Source: Pseudomonas putida
GTDB taxonomy: Bacteria > Pseudomonadota > Gammaproteobacteria > Pseudomonadales > Pseudomonadaceae
Direction of reading: 5' to 3'
NCBI RefSeq assembly: GCF_003228315.1
Contig: NZ_CP029693.1
Coordinates: forward strand, 2,489,501-2,553,500
Length of the DNA: 64,000 bases
In this document: one piece after another, positions 1 through 9,168 of the stretch
Layout: each line of letters opens with the position of its first letter
How positions within the stretch are numbered: position 1 is the first letter of the stretch
Program-made: the position numbers and the translations under genes
The notes under the pieces: generated by a model
What the model saw: only the letters and a program-made list of their open reading frames with translations
Databases searched by the model: none
Told to the model about the DNA's origin: nothing

Positions 1-811
1 CGTGAGCCTGTCGGGCGGCAATCCGGTGCATTACCTGTGCGACGAACAGGCCAACTGGTGGCCGGACCTGGCTGACATCAAGGCCAAGATCACGCCGAAC
101 ACCAAGGCGCTGGTGATCATCAACCCGAACAACCCGACCGGCGCGGTGTACTCCAAGGAAGTCCTGCTGGGCATGCTGGAGCTGGCGCGCCAGCACAACC
201 TGGTAGTGTTCTCCGACGAGATCTACGACAAGATCCTGTACGACGACGCCGTGCACATCTGCACCGCCTCCCTGGCCCCGGACCTGCTGTGCCTGACCTT
301 CAACGGCCTGTCCAAATCCTATCGCGTAGCCGGTTTCCGTTCCGGCTGGATCGCCATCTCCGGGCCGAAACACCACGCCCAGAGCTATATCGAAGGCATC
401 GACATGCTGGCCAACATGCGCCTGTGCGCCAACGTGCCGAGCCAGCATGCGATCCAGACCGCACTGGGTGGTTATCAGAGCATCAATGATCTGGTGCTGC
501 CGCCAGGGCGACTGCTTGAACAGCGCAACCGCACCTGGGAATTGCTCAATGACATTCCGGGCGTCAGCTGCGTCAAACCAATGGGTGCGCTGTATGCGTT
601 CCCGCGCATCGATCCGAAAGTCTGCCCGATTCACAACGACGAGAAGTTCGTCCTCGACCTGCTGCTCTCCGAAAAGCTGCTGATCGTGCAGGGTACGGCG
701 TTCAACTGGCCTTGGCCGGACCACTTCCGCGTCGTCACCTTGCCGCGAGTGGATGACCTGGAAATGGCCATCGGACGCATTGGGAACTTCCTCAAGTCCT
801 ATCGTCAGTAA
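1..811 (+). CDS. alaA: AlaA-type pyridoxal-phosphate aminotransferase, 5' truncated
   Basis: The C-terminal two thirds of a fold-type I PLP aminotransferase; the start lies left of the window. Visible landmarks are NPNNPTG, the PLP-ring contact SDEIYD, and GLSKSYRVAGFR with the Schiff-base lysine (about residue 105 of the visible part). The sequence closely resembles AlaA, which makes alanine from pyruvate and glutamate in the cytosol; that assignment is by recall of the family. The gene ends at TAA followed by a 12-bp hairpin. The neighbour htpX fits the usual Pseudomonas order. The family is certain; the exact substrate is an inference. Confidence 0.85.
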   Translation, partial: VSLSGGNPVHYLCDEQANWWPDLADIKAKITPNTKALVIINPNNPTGAVYSKEVLLGMLELARQHNLVVFSDEIYDKILYDDAVHICTASLAPDLLCLTFNGLSKSYRVAGFRSGWIAISGPKHHAQSYIEGIDMLANMRLCANVPSQHAIQTALGGYQSINDLVLPPGRLLEQRNRTWELLNDIPGVSCVKPMGALYAFPRIDPKVCPIHNDEKFVLDLLLSEKLLIVQGTAFNWPWPDHFRVVTLPRVDDLEMAIGRIGNFLKSYRQ

Positions 812-819
812 CTGACCCG

Positions 820-852
820 TCACCGTGCGACGCCTCCCCTGTCGCACGGTGA
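820..852 (+). terminator. Hairpin after the aminotransferase gene
   Basis: A perfect 12-bp stem (820-831 with 841-852, arm TCACCGTGCGAC) and a 9-nt loop start nine bases after the stop codon. Only a weak T-rich tail follows, so it may be an imperfect intrinsic terminator or an RNA 3'-end stabiliser. Confidence 0.6.
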
Positions 853-1042
853 TTCATTCAGCAACATATGCTTACGCCCCGCCGTCTTACCCCTCGACTT
901 AAAGCCTGTCGATCGTACGCACCCAACAAGCGCAGGGTTTGGGACGAGTGTCGACACGCGACCTCTTCCCCGGCAAACCTCGGAAATGTCCTGCAAGCAG
1001 CTAAGCTGTTGCTGTAGGACACAGTTTGAAATAGTCACTCGG

Positions 1043-1071
1043 TTGAATACCCCGGTGCATCACCTTATATA
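1043..1071 (+). promoter_or_regulatory. Candidate sigma-70 promoter of htpX
   Basis: TTGAAT (1043-1048), a 17-nt spacer and TATATA (1066-1071). The predicted start is about 40 nt before the ATG. A TTGAAA at 1026-1031 followed by CCCC at 1050-1053 loosely resembles a heat-shock promoter, but the 18-nt gap is long and the -10 match poor. Confidence 0.5.
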
Positions 1072-1116
1072 CCCCGCAGTACGCTACATCTTAAGCAAAA
1101 GGAGATTTCTACAACC

Positions 1117-2007
1117 ATGATGCGCATCCTGCTGTTCTTGGCCACTAACCTTGCGGTCGTGCTGATTGCCAGCATCACCCTGAGCCTTTTCGGCTTCAAC
1201 GGGTTCATGGCGGCCAACGGGGTTGATCTGAACCTCAATCAGCTGCTGATTTTCTGTGCGGTCTTTGGTTTCGCCGGTTCCCTGTTCTCGCTGTTCATCT
1301 CCAAGTGGATGGCGAAGATGAGCACCAGCACGCAGATCATCACCCAACCACGTACTCGTCACGAGCAATGGCTGCTGCAAACCGTCGAGCAACTGTCCCG
1401 TGAAGCCGGGATCAAGATGCCCGAAGTCGGGATTTTCCCGGCCTACGAGGCAAACGCCTTCGCCACCGGCTGGAACAAGAACGATGCTCTGGTCGCGGTC
1501 AGCCAGGGCTTGCTCGAACGTTTTTCTCCGGATGAGGTGAAAGCTGTTCTGGCCCACGAAATCGGCCACGTGGCCAATGGCGACATGGTGACCCTGGCGC
1601 TGATCCAGGGCGTGGTGAACACCTTCGTGATGTTCTTTGCACGGATCATCGGCAACTTCGTCGACAAGGTGATCTTCAAGAATGAAGAAGGCCAGGGCAT
1701 GGCCTACTACGTGGCAACCATCTTTGCCGAACTGGTCCTGGGTATCCTGGCCAGTGCCATCGTCATGTGGTTCTCGCGCAAACGGGAATTCCGCGCCGAT
1801 GAAGCCGGAGCCAACCTGGCCGGCACCGCCGCAATGATTGGCGCCTTGCAGCGCCTGCGTGCGGAACAGGGTCTGCCAGTGCACATGCCCGACACCCTGA
1901 ACGCCTTTGGCATCAACGGTGGCATCAAACAGGGGCTGGCACGCATGTTCATGAGCCACCCGCCGCTGGAAGAGCGCATCGATGCACTGGCGCGTCGCCG
2001 GGGCTGA
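1117..2007 (+). CDS. htpX: Membrane zinc metalloprotease HtpX
   Basis: A 296-residue M48 peptidase of the inner membrane that removes damaged or misfolded membrane proteins, acting alongside FtsH. Two N-terminal membrane segments (about 4-27 and 41-63) precede the cytosolic catalytic domain with the zinc motif HEIGH at 147-151; two more hydrophobic stretches lie at about 155-180 and 195-215, followed by RADEAGA, which supplies the third ligand. The length is normal for the family. The ATG at 1117 (protein starts MMRI) follows AAGGAG by 12 nt, a long spacing, but it matches the known Pseudomonas N-terminus. It is monocistronic, between a promoter candidate and a strong terminator. Confidence 0.97.
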   Translation: MMRILLFLATNLAVVLIASITLSLFGFNGFMAANGVDLNLNQLLIFCAVFGFAGSLFSLFISKWMAKMSTSTQIITQPRTRHEQWLLQTVEQLSREAGIKMPEVGIFPAYEANAFATGWNKNDALVAVSQGLLERFSPDEVKAVLAHEIGHVANGDMVTLALIQGVVNTFVMFFARIIGNFVDKVIFKNEEGQGMAYYVATIFAELVLGILASAIVMWFSRKREFRADEAGANLAGTAAMIGALQRLRAEQGLPVHMPDTLNAFGINGGIKQGLARMFMSHPPLEERIDALARRRG

Positions 2008-2027
2008 ATAGCTCAGGAGTAAACAAG

Positions 2028-2055
2028 AAGGCCCGCAGCGATGCGGGCCTTTTTA
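2028..2055 (+). terminator. Intrinsic terminator of htpX
   Basis: A 10-bp stem AAGGCCCGCA/TGCGGGCCTT (2028-2037 with 2042-2051), loop GCGA, then a run of T. Confidence 0.95.
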
Positions 2056-2088
2056 TTTATCTGTTGATTAGGGGGTGATCACTCTCGC

Positions 2089-2167
2089 CCCTTCGCGAGC
2101 AGGCTCGCTCCCACAGGGGCTGTGCGAAACACAAATCCAATGTGGGAGCGAGCCTGCTCGCGAAGGG
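2089..2167. repeat. REPIN (two REP palindromes, inverted pair)
   Basis: Arms 2091-2115 and 2141-2165 are perfect 25-bp inverted copies of the CGCGAGCAGGCTCGCTCCCACA-type REP. The 25-nt centre is unrelated sequence. It lies between convergent htpX and tpm and probably sits in both 3' regions. Confidence 0.95.
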
Positions 2168-2186
2168 CCAGAACAATCAACGCCAA

Positions 2187-2843
2187 TCAGCGACTGGAAA
2201 CCCGATAAACCCGCTCTTCAAGCCGCGTTACACCAGCCTCCAGAAACTTCCCGCTCTCGCTCAGGACATCCTGGTCCTCAAGCACCTTCAACACCCACGA
2301 AGCTGCAAACAACCGCTGCACTTCATCATCGAGCACGGCAAATGGCGGTCCGGGCATTTGTTCCTGGTCGTAATCGAGCGTGATCAACAGCCCACTGGAC
2401 TCCCTGGGCAATATCCGTTTCAAATGCTCCGCATAGCGCTCGCGCATCGCCTGCGGCAATGCAATCAGCGCGGCACGGTCATAAAGCGCGGAGCAATCAG
2501 CCACATCACCGGCAGTCAGCGCAAAGAAATCCCCGCACCACAGCTCAATCGAACCTGCCCGGTAGACCTTGAACGGCCCCTGTTCGCTGATGGCGGGATC
2601 GAAGCCATGTTCGGCGAAGAAATCCTCCACGGCTTTCTCCGACAGCTCGATTCCCAGGACTTCATGCCCCTGATGAGCCAGCCACAACAGATCCAGGCTC
2701 TTGCCACACAGCGGCACCAACACCCGAGCCCCGTCCTCCAGATCCAGCTGTTGCCAGAACCGTTTCAGATGAGGGTTCACATGCGGCAGGTGAAAACCGA
2801 TCTGATTCGACGCCCATTTCTTGTGCCAAAACTCCGGCTGCAT
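2187..2843 (-). CDS. tpm: Thiopurine S-methyltransferase
   Basis: A 218-residue SAM-dependent methyltransferase of the TPMT family; bacterial Tpm also methylates selenium and tellurium oxyanions, giving some resistance. The sequence starts with the typical [10 protein letters not shown] and contains [17 protein letters not shown], the SAM-binding motif I region. A TTG codon four codons upstream (2855) is in frame, but the ATG at 2843 has TTGAGG at a good distance and matches the family N-terminus. It is transcribed divergently from the dioxygenase gene at 2945, sharing a short AT-rich region. Confidence 0.95.
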   Translation of the reverse strand: MQPEFWHKKWASNQIGFHLPHVNPHLKRFWQQLDLEDGARVLVPLCGKSLDLLWLAHQGHEVLGIELSEKAVEDFFAEHGFDPAISEQGPFKVYRAGSIELWCGDFFALTAGDVADCSALYDRAALIALPQAMRERYAEHLKRILPRESSGLLITLDYDQEQMPGPPFAVLDDEVQRLFAASWVLKVLEDQDVLSESGKFLEAGVTRLEERVYRVSSR

Positions 2844-2944
2844 AATTAACCTCAAAATTCGATCAAAACACCCTAAAACTTATATTAGATTTAGATCAAT
2901 GATCTGACTGAAGATGGTGCATCTTAACTCTCAGGAGCGCATTC

Positions 2945-3712
2945 ATGTTCCCCAGCCTGTACATATCCCATGGCTCCCCGATGCTGGCCCTGGAACCCGG
3001 AGCCAGCGGGCCGGCTCTCGCCCGTCTCGCGGCGCAAATGCCGAAGCCCAAAGCCATCGTGATTGTTTCCGCGCACTGGGAGAGCCATGAGTTGCTGGTC
3101 AGCGCCAATCCCAGACCCGAGACCTGGCACGACTTCGGGGGTTTTCCAAGAGCACTGTTCGAAGTGCAGTACCCCGCGCCCGGCAACCCACAGCTCGCCG
3201 CCGAAGTCGTCGAACTGCTTGGCGCCGCAGAACTGCCTGCCCGTCTCGACCCTCAGCGGCCATTCGACCATGGCGTCTGGGTGCCGCTGAAATTGATGTA
3301 TCCACAGGCCGATATTCCGATTGTCCAGGTGTCCCTGCCGACCCGCGGCGGCCCTGCCTTGCAAACCCGTGTCGGGCATGCGCTAAACAGCCTGCGCGGC
3401 CATGACGTGCTGCTGATCGGCTCGGGCAGCATTACCCACAACCTGCGGGAGCTGGACTGGCACGCCGGACCGGAGACTGTCGAACCCTGGGCCAAGGTGT
3501 TTCGCGACTGGATGATAGAAAAGCTGGCGGCCAATGATGAAGCGGCCTTGCATGACTATCGCCAGCAAGCGCCAAACGCGGTGCGTAACCACCCCAGCGA
3601 CGAGCATTTGCTGCCGCTGTACTTTGCCCGTGCCGCAGGGGGAGATTTCAGCGTGGCCCACAAGGGATTCACCATGGGCGCGCTGGGGATGGATATCTAC
3701 CGTTTCGGCTGA
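2945..3712 (+). CDS. Extradiol-type (LigB/DODA) dioxygenase family protein, YgiD-like
   Basis: A 255-residue class III ring-opening dioxygenase homologue. The N-terminus SLYISHGSPM, then SAHWESHE and RPFDHGVW contain the histidines that bind the single non-haem metal in this family, and SGSITHNLRELDW is the typical late motif. Bacterial members such as YgiD cleave L-DOPA at the 4,5 position in vitro; the physiological substrate is not known. The start has AGGAGCGC just upstream. It is a single gene between tpm (divergent) and deaD (convergent). Confidence 0.9.
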   Translation: MFPSLYISHGSPMLALEPGASGPALARLAAQMPKPKAIVIVSAHWESHELLVSANPRPETWHDFGGFPRALFEVQYPAPGNPQLAAEVVELLGAAELPARLDPQRPFDHGVWVPLKLMYPQADIPIVQVSLPTRGGPALQTRVGHALNSLRGHDVLLIGSGSITHNLRELDWHAGPETVEPWAKVFRDWMIEKLAANDEAALHDYRQQAPNAVRNHPSDEHLLPLYFARAAGGDFSVAHKGFTMGALGMDIYRFG

Positions 3713-3724
3713 TCTTTTCAGGGC

Positions 3725-3757
3725 AAAAAAAATCCCCGAACCAGTCGGGGATTTTTT
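3725..3757. terminator. Bidirectional terminator between dioxygenase and deaD
   Basis: Stem AATCCCCGA/TCGGGGATT (3731-3739 with 3745-3753), loop of 5 nt, with A-run on the left and T-run on the right, so it can serve both convergent genes. Confidence 0.93.
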
Positions 3758-3785
3758 ATGCTCGATCAATCAGCCCGAAAGCGGA

Positions 3786-5459
3786 TCAATCTTCGCGGTA
3801 GCGACGCAGTTTCAGCTGCTTACCGGCAACGCGAGTGTCCTTCAGCTTGGTCAGCAACTTCTCCAGGCCATCTTCCGGCAGCTCGACGAGGCTGAAGCTG
3901 TCACGCACCTGGATGCGACCGATGGCTTCACGCGCCAGGCCACCTTCGTTGAGGATGGCGCCCAGCAGGTTCTTGGCAGCGATGCCATCACGCGCACCCA
4001 GCGCGGTACGGCAGCGAGCACGACCTTCGGCCAGCGGCATCGGAGCACGACGCTCGCGGTCACCACGCTCAGGACGATCACCGGAACGCTCTGGACGATC
4101 ACCACGTGGCGCGCTGTTCGGCACCAGTGGACGCTCTTTCTCGATAGCGGCCAGGTTCAACGCTTGACCGTTGGTTGCCTTGCGCAGCAGGGCGGCGGCC
4201 AGGGCACGTGGGCTGCAACCGATGTCGGCGGTCAGGCGATCAAGCAGATCACCGTGGGTCGACTCGGCGTCAGCTACCAGCGGCGACAGGCTGTTGGTCA
4301 GTTTCTTGATGCGAGCATCCAGAACGGCTTGAGCGTCCGGCAGGCGAACTTCAGCAACCTTCTGACCGGTAACACGCTCGATCACTTGCAGCATGCGGCG
4401 CTCACGTGGAGTCACCAGCAGCAGCGCACGACCTTCGCGACCGGCACGGCCGGTACGGCCGATACGGTGAACGTAGGATTCCGGATCGTACGGCATGTCA
4501 ACGTTGAATACGTGAGTGATGCGCGGTACGTCCAGGCCACGGGCAGCAACGTCGGTCGCCACAACGATGTCCAGACGGCCATCCTTGAGGGAGTCGATCA
4601 CGCGCTCACGCTGGTTCTGGGCAATGTCACCGTTCAGCGCAGCGGCTTTGTAGCCTTTGGCTTCCAGGGCGCTGGCCAGGTCCAGGGTCGCTTGTTTGGT
4701 ACGCACGAACATGATCAGCGCATCGAAATCTTCCACTTCCAGCAAGCTGAGAACGGCAGAAGTCTTCTGGTCAGCGTGAACCAGCAGGTGAGCCTGCTCG
4801 ATCGCGGTAACGGTCTGGGTCTTGCTCTGGATCTTCACGTGCTTCGGATCGCGCAGGTGGCGCTCGGCGATGGCACGGATCGACTGCGGCAAGGTGGCCG
4901 AGAACAATACGGTCTGACGGGTTTCCGGCATGGCCTTGAAGATGACTTCCAGGTCGTCCATGAAGCCCAGCTTGAGCATTTCGTCTGCTTCGTCGAGAAC
5001 CAGGTGGTTCACGGTCTGCAGCACTTTTTCGTCGCGACGCAGGTGGTCGCACAGACGGCCCGGAGTGGCGACAACGATCTGTGCGCCATTACGGATTGCT
5101 TTCAATTGTGGGCCCATCGGCGCGCCGCCGTAGACAGCCACAACAGTCACGCCCGGCATTTGCTTGGCGTAGGTTTCGAAAGCGGTTGCAACTTGCAGCG
5201 CCAACTCACGGGTTGGGGCCAGGATCAGAGCTTGCGGCTCGCGCTTGGACGGATCAATGCGGTGCAGGATAGGCAGGGCAAAGGCAGCGGTTTTACCGGT
5301 ACCGGTTTGCGCCTGACCAATCATATCGTGACCGGCGAGGATGATCGGGATCGACTGCTGCTGAATGGCCGAAGGCTCTTCATAGCCGGTAGCGACTACT
5401 GCAGCGACAATATTGGGATGAAGTTCAAGAGCGGCGAAGCCGCCGATTTCCTGGGTCAT
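3786..5459 (-). CDS. deaD: ATP-dependent RNA helicase DeaD/CsdA
   Basis: A 557-residue DEAD-box helicase that unwinds RNA in ribosome assembly and mRNA decay, with a role in cold adaptation. Domain 1 has the Q motif (EPSAIQQQSIP), Walker A AQTGTGKT at 50-57, PTREL, DEAD at 156-159 and SAT. Domain 2 has ATDVAARGLD and HRIGRTGRAGR. The C-terminus carries the DbpA-type RNA-binding domain after a basic linker rich in Arg, Asp and Pro (GDRPERSGDRPERGD). The reading frame is open to 5735, but the ATG at 5459 has AGAGG at 7-8 nt and gives the usual family N-terminus MTQEIGGFAAL. It has a long leader (see separate entry). Confidence 0.95.
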   Translation of the reverse strand: MTQEIGGFAALELHPNIVAAVVATGYEEPSAIQQQSIPIILAGHDMIGQAQTGTGKTAAFALPILHRIDPSKREPQALILAPTRELALQVATAFETYAKQMPGVTVVAVYGGAPMGPQLKAIRNGAQIVVATPGRLCDHLRRDEKVLQTVNHLVLDEADEMLKLGFMDDLEVIFKAMPETRQTVLFSATLPQSIRAIAERHLRDPKHVKIQSKTQTVTAIEQAHLLVHADQKTSAVLSLLEVEDFDALIMFVRTKQATLDLASALEAKGYKAAALNGDIAQNQRERVIDSLKDGRLDIVVATDVAARGLDVPRITHVFNVDMPYDPESYVHRIGRTGRAGREGRALLLVTPRERRMLQVIERVTGQKVAEVRLPDAQAVLDARIKKLTNSLSPLVADAESTHGDLLDRLTADIGCSPRALAAALLRKATNGQALNLAAIEKERPLVPNSAPRGDRPERSGDRPERGDRERRAPMPLAEGRARCRTALGARDGIAAKNLLGAILNEGGLAREAIGRIQVRDSFSLVELPEDGLEKLLTKLKDTRVAGKQLKLRRYRED

Positions 5460-5880
5460 GGGTCTGCCTCTAAGTGCATCCGCAAAGACCCATGCTCCAA
5501 AGCTGCGCATGCCGTGTTGAGACTCAAGAGTCGCCCTGGCAGCTTTGTCGGCGGGGATTTGCGAAAACGAATGAATGAAAAGAATCGTCAAGGAAGAGTT
5601 CGCAGAGCGAACGTGCAACCGAAGTTGACTTCGGGGAATTGCGCTACCTAAACGCGGCCCGGTTAAAGACCGGCGCGCACTATACCGGAATTTGCCGAAA
5701 AAGGGAGCTTTTTTTAACGGGAAACTCCCGCGCATGGCGTTCTGTCACACGCTTTGCGGATAGTCGTGCCAGCGACTATTTTTCAAAGGCCCTGCCCTGC
5801 CGGGCGCAGCGCTAAAACGGTTCACCCGGAACGCGCGAACCGCCGGTCCGACTCCCCCTTTCCGCCTGAGGAAATGCTCC
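5460..5880. other. Divergent region deaD / crotonase with long deaD leader (421 nt)
   Basis: On the minus strand a -10-like TATAGT (5679-5684) lies about 220 nt upstream of deaD, with no clear -35. The intervening leader contains perfect small hairpins GTTCGC-AGA-GCGAAC (5598-5612), CCGAAG-TTGA-CTTCGG (5619-5634) and GACTC-AA-GAGTC (5521-5532). Cold-shock helicase genes in other bacteria have long regulated leaders, so the same is inferred here. Confidence 0.5.
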
Positions 5881-6672
5881 ATGAAAGAGCTCGACGCCAG
5901 CCGTGTGAGCCGTGAAAAACGCGGTCATGTCCTGTTGATCGGCCTGGATCGGGTCGCCAAGCGCAACGCCTTCGACATGGACCTGCTCAACGGATTGAGC
6001 CTGGCCTACGGCGAGTTCGAAGCCGACAGCGAGGCAAGGGTGGCGGTGGTCTTCGGTCATGGTGAGCATTTCACCGCCGGCCTGGATCTGGCGAGCGCCA
6101 GCGCGGCCCTGAGCGAAGGCTGGCAGGCACCGCCCGGCGGCTGCGATCCGTGGGGCGTATTTGCCGGCCCCAGGGTCAGCAAACCGGTGATCGTCGCCGC
6201 CCAGGGCTACTGCCTGACCATTGGCATCGAACTGATGCTGGCCGCCGATATCAACCTCTGCGCCAGCAACACCCGCTTCGCCCAGATGGAAGTGCAGCGC
6301 GGCATTTTTCCCTTCGGCGGCGCCACCTTGCGATTGCACCAGGTGGCCGGGTGGGGCAATGCCATGCGCTGGATGCTGACCGGTGATGAGTTCGATGCCC
6401 ACGACGCCTTGCACCTGGGTCTGGTGCAGGAAGTCATGGCCAGCGAGGATTTGCTGCCACGGGCGATCGAGCTGGCCGAGCGAATTGCCCGACAAGCACC
6501 GCTGGGGGTTCAGGCCACCTTGATGTCCGCGCGGCAAGCACGCTATGAAGGGGAAACCGCCGCAGCCCAGGGGTTGCCGGCGCTGGTGAAGAAATTGCTG
6601 AGCAGTGAAGATGCGCGGGAGGGGGTTCGGTCGCTGGTGGAGCGGCGGCCCGGGGTTTTCAAGGGTTGTTGA
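5881..6672 (+). CDS. Crotonase/enoyl-CoA hydratase family protein
   Basis: A 263-residue crotonase-fold protein acting on an acyl-CoA thioester. The oxyanion-hole segments are visible (FTAGLDLA and the QGYCLTIGIELMLAAD block), and both positions that carry catalytic glutamates in true hydratases are Glu (GIEL and MEVQRG). The unusual WQAPPGGCDPWGVF insert after the first oxyanion loop is typical of a Pseudomonas subgroup annotated only as crotonase. The start follows TGAGGAA. It is a single gene ending at a REPIN. The substrate is unknown. Confidence 0.9.
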   Translation: MKELDASRVSREKRGHVLLIGLDRVAKRNAFDMDLLNGLSLAYGEFEADSEARVAVVFGHGEHFTAGLDLASASAALSEGWQAPPGGCDPWGVFAGPRVSKPVIVAAQGYCLTIGIELMLAADINLCASNTRFAQMEVQRGIFPFGGATLRLHQVAGWGNAMRWMLTGDEFDAHDALHLGLVQEVMASEDLLPRAIELAERIARQAPLGVQATLMSARQARYEGETAAAQGLPALVKKLLSSEDAREGVRSLVERRPGVFKGC

Positions 6673-6697
6673 GGTTTGCATCGATAGAGATATCGCA

Positions 6698-6788
6698 ATC
6701 GCGGGCAAGCCTTGCTCCTACAGGTTTTGTGTCATGCTCAGACAGAGTGAGCGACACAAAACCTGTAGGAGCAAGGCTTGCCCGCGAT
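6698..6788. repeat. REPIN, GCAAGGC subtype
   Basis: A perfect 36-bp inverted repeat (6698-6733 with 6753-6788) built on TAGGAGCAAGGCTTGCCCGCGA, extended beyond the REP core by CTGTAGGA-flanking bases. It lies between convergent genes and can form a very stable hairpin in either transcript. Confidence 0.95.
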
Positions 6789-6809
6789 GACGCCTGACCA
6801 GACAACAAC

Positions 6810-7565
6810 TCAAGTAGCTGGGCGAATCGCCTTGATCAACGCTTCCAATGAATACCCCAACCGCGGCGCCAGCGCTTCGGCCCGAGCAATCAGCCCTTGC
6901 ATGTCCAACTCCTGATCCAGCTCCGAAGGCACGATCAGGATCACGTTGCCCTCCTTCACCGGCAACTCCCAGTAATGCCGGTGATAGAGCCCGCGCAGCA
7001 ACGCGGCGCCCAACGGCTTGCCATCGTCGGTGGCCCATTGGTTGATCACCAGCCAGCCACCCGGGGTCAGGCGTTTCTGGCAGTTCTCCAGGAAGGTCCA
7101 GGCCAGATGCCCGACGCCCGGACCGACATCGGTGTAAAGGTCGACGAAAATCAGGTCCGCAGGCTCGGCGGTGTCGAGCAACTCCAGGGCATCACCAACA
7201 CGAATGTACAGACGCGGATCGTCATCCAGACCAAGGTATTCGATCGCCAGGCGCGGCACATCGGGACGCAGCTCGATGGCTTCGACATCTTCCAGCGGCA
7301 GGAACTTGAGGCAGGCCTGGGTCAGCGTGCCGGCACCAAGCCCGAGGAACAGCGCGCTTTCCGGTTGTTCGTGGCACAGCGCACCGATCAGCATCGCCCG
7401 GGTGTAATCGTATTCGAGCCAGCTCGGGTCGGCGGTGAACACACAGCTTTGCTCGATGGCGTCTCCGAATTCGAGAAAACGGTAATCGGCCACTTCCAGC
7501 ACACGAATCACGCCAAATTCGTCCTGCACCTCGGCGAGCAAATGCTCGACGCGCTCCTCAGTCAT
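6810..7565 (-). CDS. Spermidine-synthase-like (spermine/spermidine synthase fold) protein
   Basis: A 251-residue Rossmann methyltransferase-like protein related to polyamine aminopropyltransferases. It has LFLGLGAGTLTQAC in place of the SpeE motif GGGDGG, EAIELRPDV for cofactor binding and DLIFVDLYTDVGPG where SpeE has DSTDPIGP. True SpeE is encoded separately at 44490-45365, so this is a paralogue whose activity is not established. The start follows CAGGAGACGAA. It is divergent from the class II DAHP synthase gene. Confidence 0.85.
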   Translation of the reverse strand: MTEERVEHLLAEVQDEFGVIRVLEVADYRFLEFGDAIEQSCVFTADPSWLEYDYTRAMLIGALCHEQPESALFLGLGAGTLTQACLKFLPLEDVEAIELRPDVPRLAIEYLGLDDDPRLYIRVGDALELLDTAEPADLIFVDLYTDVGPGVGHLAWTFLENCQKRLTPGGWLVINQWATDDGKPLGAALLRGLYHRHYWELPVKEGNVILIVPSELDQELDMQGLIARAEALAPRLGYSLEALIKAIRPAT

Positions 7566-7729
7566 TTCGTCTCCTGATCGTCACCCTGCACTCAATTTAA
7601 AAAGCGGCGACGTGATAGCACCGCGAACAGGGCGCGGCAAAGGCGCGATTGTCCGCCAAGCGTCGGGAGCAGGTCACGCACTAATTGCTGATAACATGGC
7701 GATCCGAGCGTAAAACAATAGAGACCGTG

Positions 7730-9076
7730 ATGAGCCAACCCTGGAGCCCTGACAGCTGGCGCGCCCTGCCGATCCAGCAACAACCCCAATACCCCGATGC
7801 GGCGCATTTGCAGCACGTCGAGCAGACCCTGGCCAGTTATCCGCCGCTGGTGTTTGCCGGTGAAGCCCGGGAATTGCGCCGTCAGTTTGCCGAAGTGACC
7901 CAGGGTCGCGCGTTTCTGTTGCAGGGCGGCGATTGCGCCGAAAGCTTCGCCGAGTTCTCCGCCGCGAAAATCCGCGACACCTTCAAGGTGCTGCTGCAAA
8001 TGGCGATTGTCATGACCTTTGCCGCCGGGTGCCCGGTGGTCAAGGTCGGACGCATGGCCGGGCAATTTGCCAAGCCGCGCTCGGCCAATGACGAAACCAT
8101 CGACGGCGTGACCCTGCCGGCCTACCGGGGCGATATCGTCAACGGCATCGGTTTCGACGAAAAAAGCCGCGTGCCGGACCCGGAGCGCCTGCTGCAGTCC
8201 TATCACCAGTCCACCGCCACCCTGAACCTGTTGCGCGCCTTCGCCCAGGGCGGTTTTGCCGACCTGCATCAGGTGCACAAGTGGAATCTGGATTTCATCG
8301 CCAACTCCGCGCTGGCCGAGAAATACAGCCACCTGGCCGATCGCATCGATGAAACCCTGGCGTTCATGCGCGCCTGCGGCATGGACAGTTCGCCGCAACT
8401 GCGCGAGACCAGTTTCTTCACCGCCCACGAAGCGCTGCTGTTGAACTACGAAGAAGCCTTCGTGCGTCGCGACAGCCTGACCAACGATTACTACGACTGC
8501 TCGGCCCATATGCTGTGGATCGGCGACCGCACCCGTCAGCTCGACGGCGCCCACGTCGAATTCCTGCGCGGGGTGAACAACCCGATCGGGGTCAAGGTCG
8601 GCCCGAGCATGAACACCGACGACCTGATCCGCCTGATCGACATTCTCAACCCGGAAAACGATCCGGGCCGTCTGAACCTGATTGCGCGGATGGGTGCGAA
8701 CAAGGTCGGCGATCACTTGCCGCAACTGATTCGCGCCGTGCAGCGTGAAGGCAAGCAAGTGCTGTGGAGTTCGGACCCGATGCACGGCAACACCATCAAG
8801 GCCAGCAGCGGCTACAAGACCCGGGATTTCGCGCAGATTCTTGGTGAAGTGAAGCAGTTCTTCCAGGTTCACCAGGCGGAAGGCAGCTATGCCGGCGGCA
8901 TCCATATCGAGATGACCGGGCAGAACGTGACCGAATGTATCGGCGGTGCGCGACCGATTACCGAGGATGGCTTGTCGGATCGCTATCACACCCATTGCGA
9001 CCCGCGGATGAATGCGGATCAGTCGCTGGAGCTGGCGTTTTTGATTGCCGAGACACTGAAGCAGGTTCGGCGCTAA
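7730..9076 (+). CDS. Class II 3-deoxy-7-phosphoheptulonate (DAHP) synthase
   Basis: A 448-residue plant-type (class II) DAHP synthase, the first enzyme of the shikimate pathway, condensing phosphoenolpyruvate with erythrose 4-phosphate. Family marks are WSPDSWR near the start, QGGDCAESF, the [11 protein letters not shown] block, KWNLDFI, and the metal-site region [10 protein letters not shown]. The frame is open from 7685, but the ATG at 7730 gives the typical N-terminus MSQPWSP and the 448-residue length of the Pseudomonas enzyme. An unrelated class I enzyme lies at 23262. In other pseudomonads class II enzymes serve primary or phenazine/PQS-linked aromatic synthesis; which applies here cannot be told. 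Confidence 0.95.
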   Translation: MSQPWSPDSWRALPIQQQPQYPDAAHLQHVEQTLASYPPLVFAGEARELRRQFAEVTQGRAFLLQGGDCAESFAEFSAAKIRDTFKVLLQMAIVMTFAAGCPVVKVGRMAGQFAKPRSANDETIDGVTLPAYRGDIVNGIGFDEKSRVPDPERLLQSYHQSTATLNLLRAFAQGGFADLHQVHKWNLDFIANSALAEKYSHLADRIDETLAFMRACGMDSSPQLRETSFFTAHEALLLNYEEAFVRRDSLTNDYYDCSAHMLWIGDRTRQLDGAHVEFLRGVNNPIGVKVGPSMNTDDLIRLIDILNPENDPGRLNLIARMGANKVGDHLPQLIRAVQREGKQVLWSSDPMHGNTIKASSGYKTRDFAQILGEVKQFFQVHQAEGSYAGGIHIEMTGQNVTECIGGARPITEDGLSDRYHTHCDPRMNADQSLELAFLIAETLKQVRR

Positions 9077-9090
9077 ATATCAGTGCCCCT

Positions 9091-9159
9091 ATCGCGAGCA
9101 AGCTTTGCTCCTACAGATTGTGATGCGCACAACTTGTAGGAGCAAAGCTTGCTCGCGAT
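9091..9159. repeat. REPIN, GAGCAAAGC subtype
   Basis: Perfect 25-bp inverted arms (9091-9115 with 9135-9159) around TAGGAGCAAAGCTTGCTCGCGAT, 19-nt centre. It sits between convergent DAHP synthase and YcaQ-like genes and is the only candidate 3' hairpin for both. Confidence 0.95.
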
Positions 9160-9168
9160 GGCGCAGGT

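Larger units (their letters stand above)
812..1116. other. Intergenic region alaA-htpX (305 nt)
   Basis: It holds the hairpin at 820-852 and the htpX promoter candidate at 1043-1071. The reading frame on the minus strand at 820-1038 has no ribosome-binding site or family resemblance and I do not call it a gene. Confidence 0.6.

Noticed and set aside
1026..1053. Heat-shock (sigma-32) promoter for htpX
   Set aside because: TTGAAA and CCCC are present but 18 nt apart and the -10 does not read CCCCAT; the TTGAAT-N17-TATATA pair further down is better.
3534..5651. An uninterrupted 705-codon plus-strand frame opposite deaD
   Set aside because: It is the antisense of the helicase gene, low in complexity (Gln/Val-rich), with no ribosome-binding site and no family resemblance; long antisense frames are common at this GC content.
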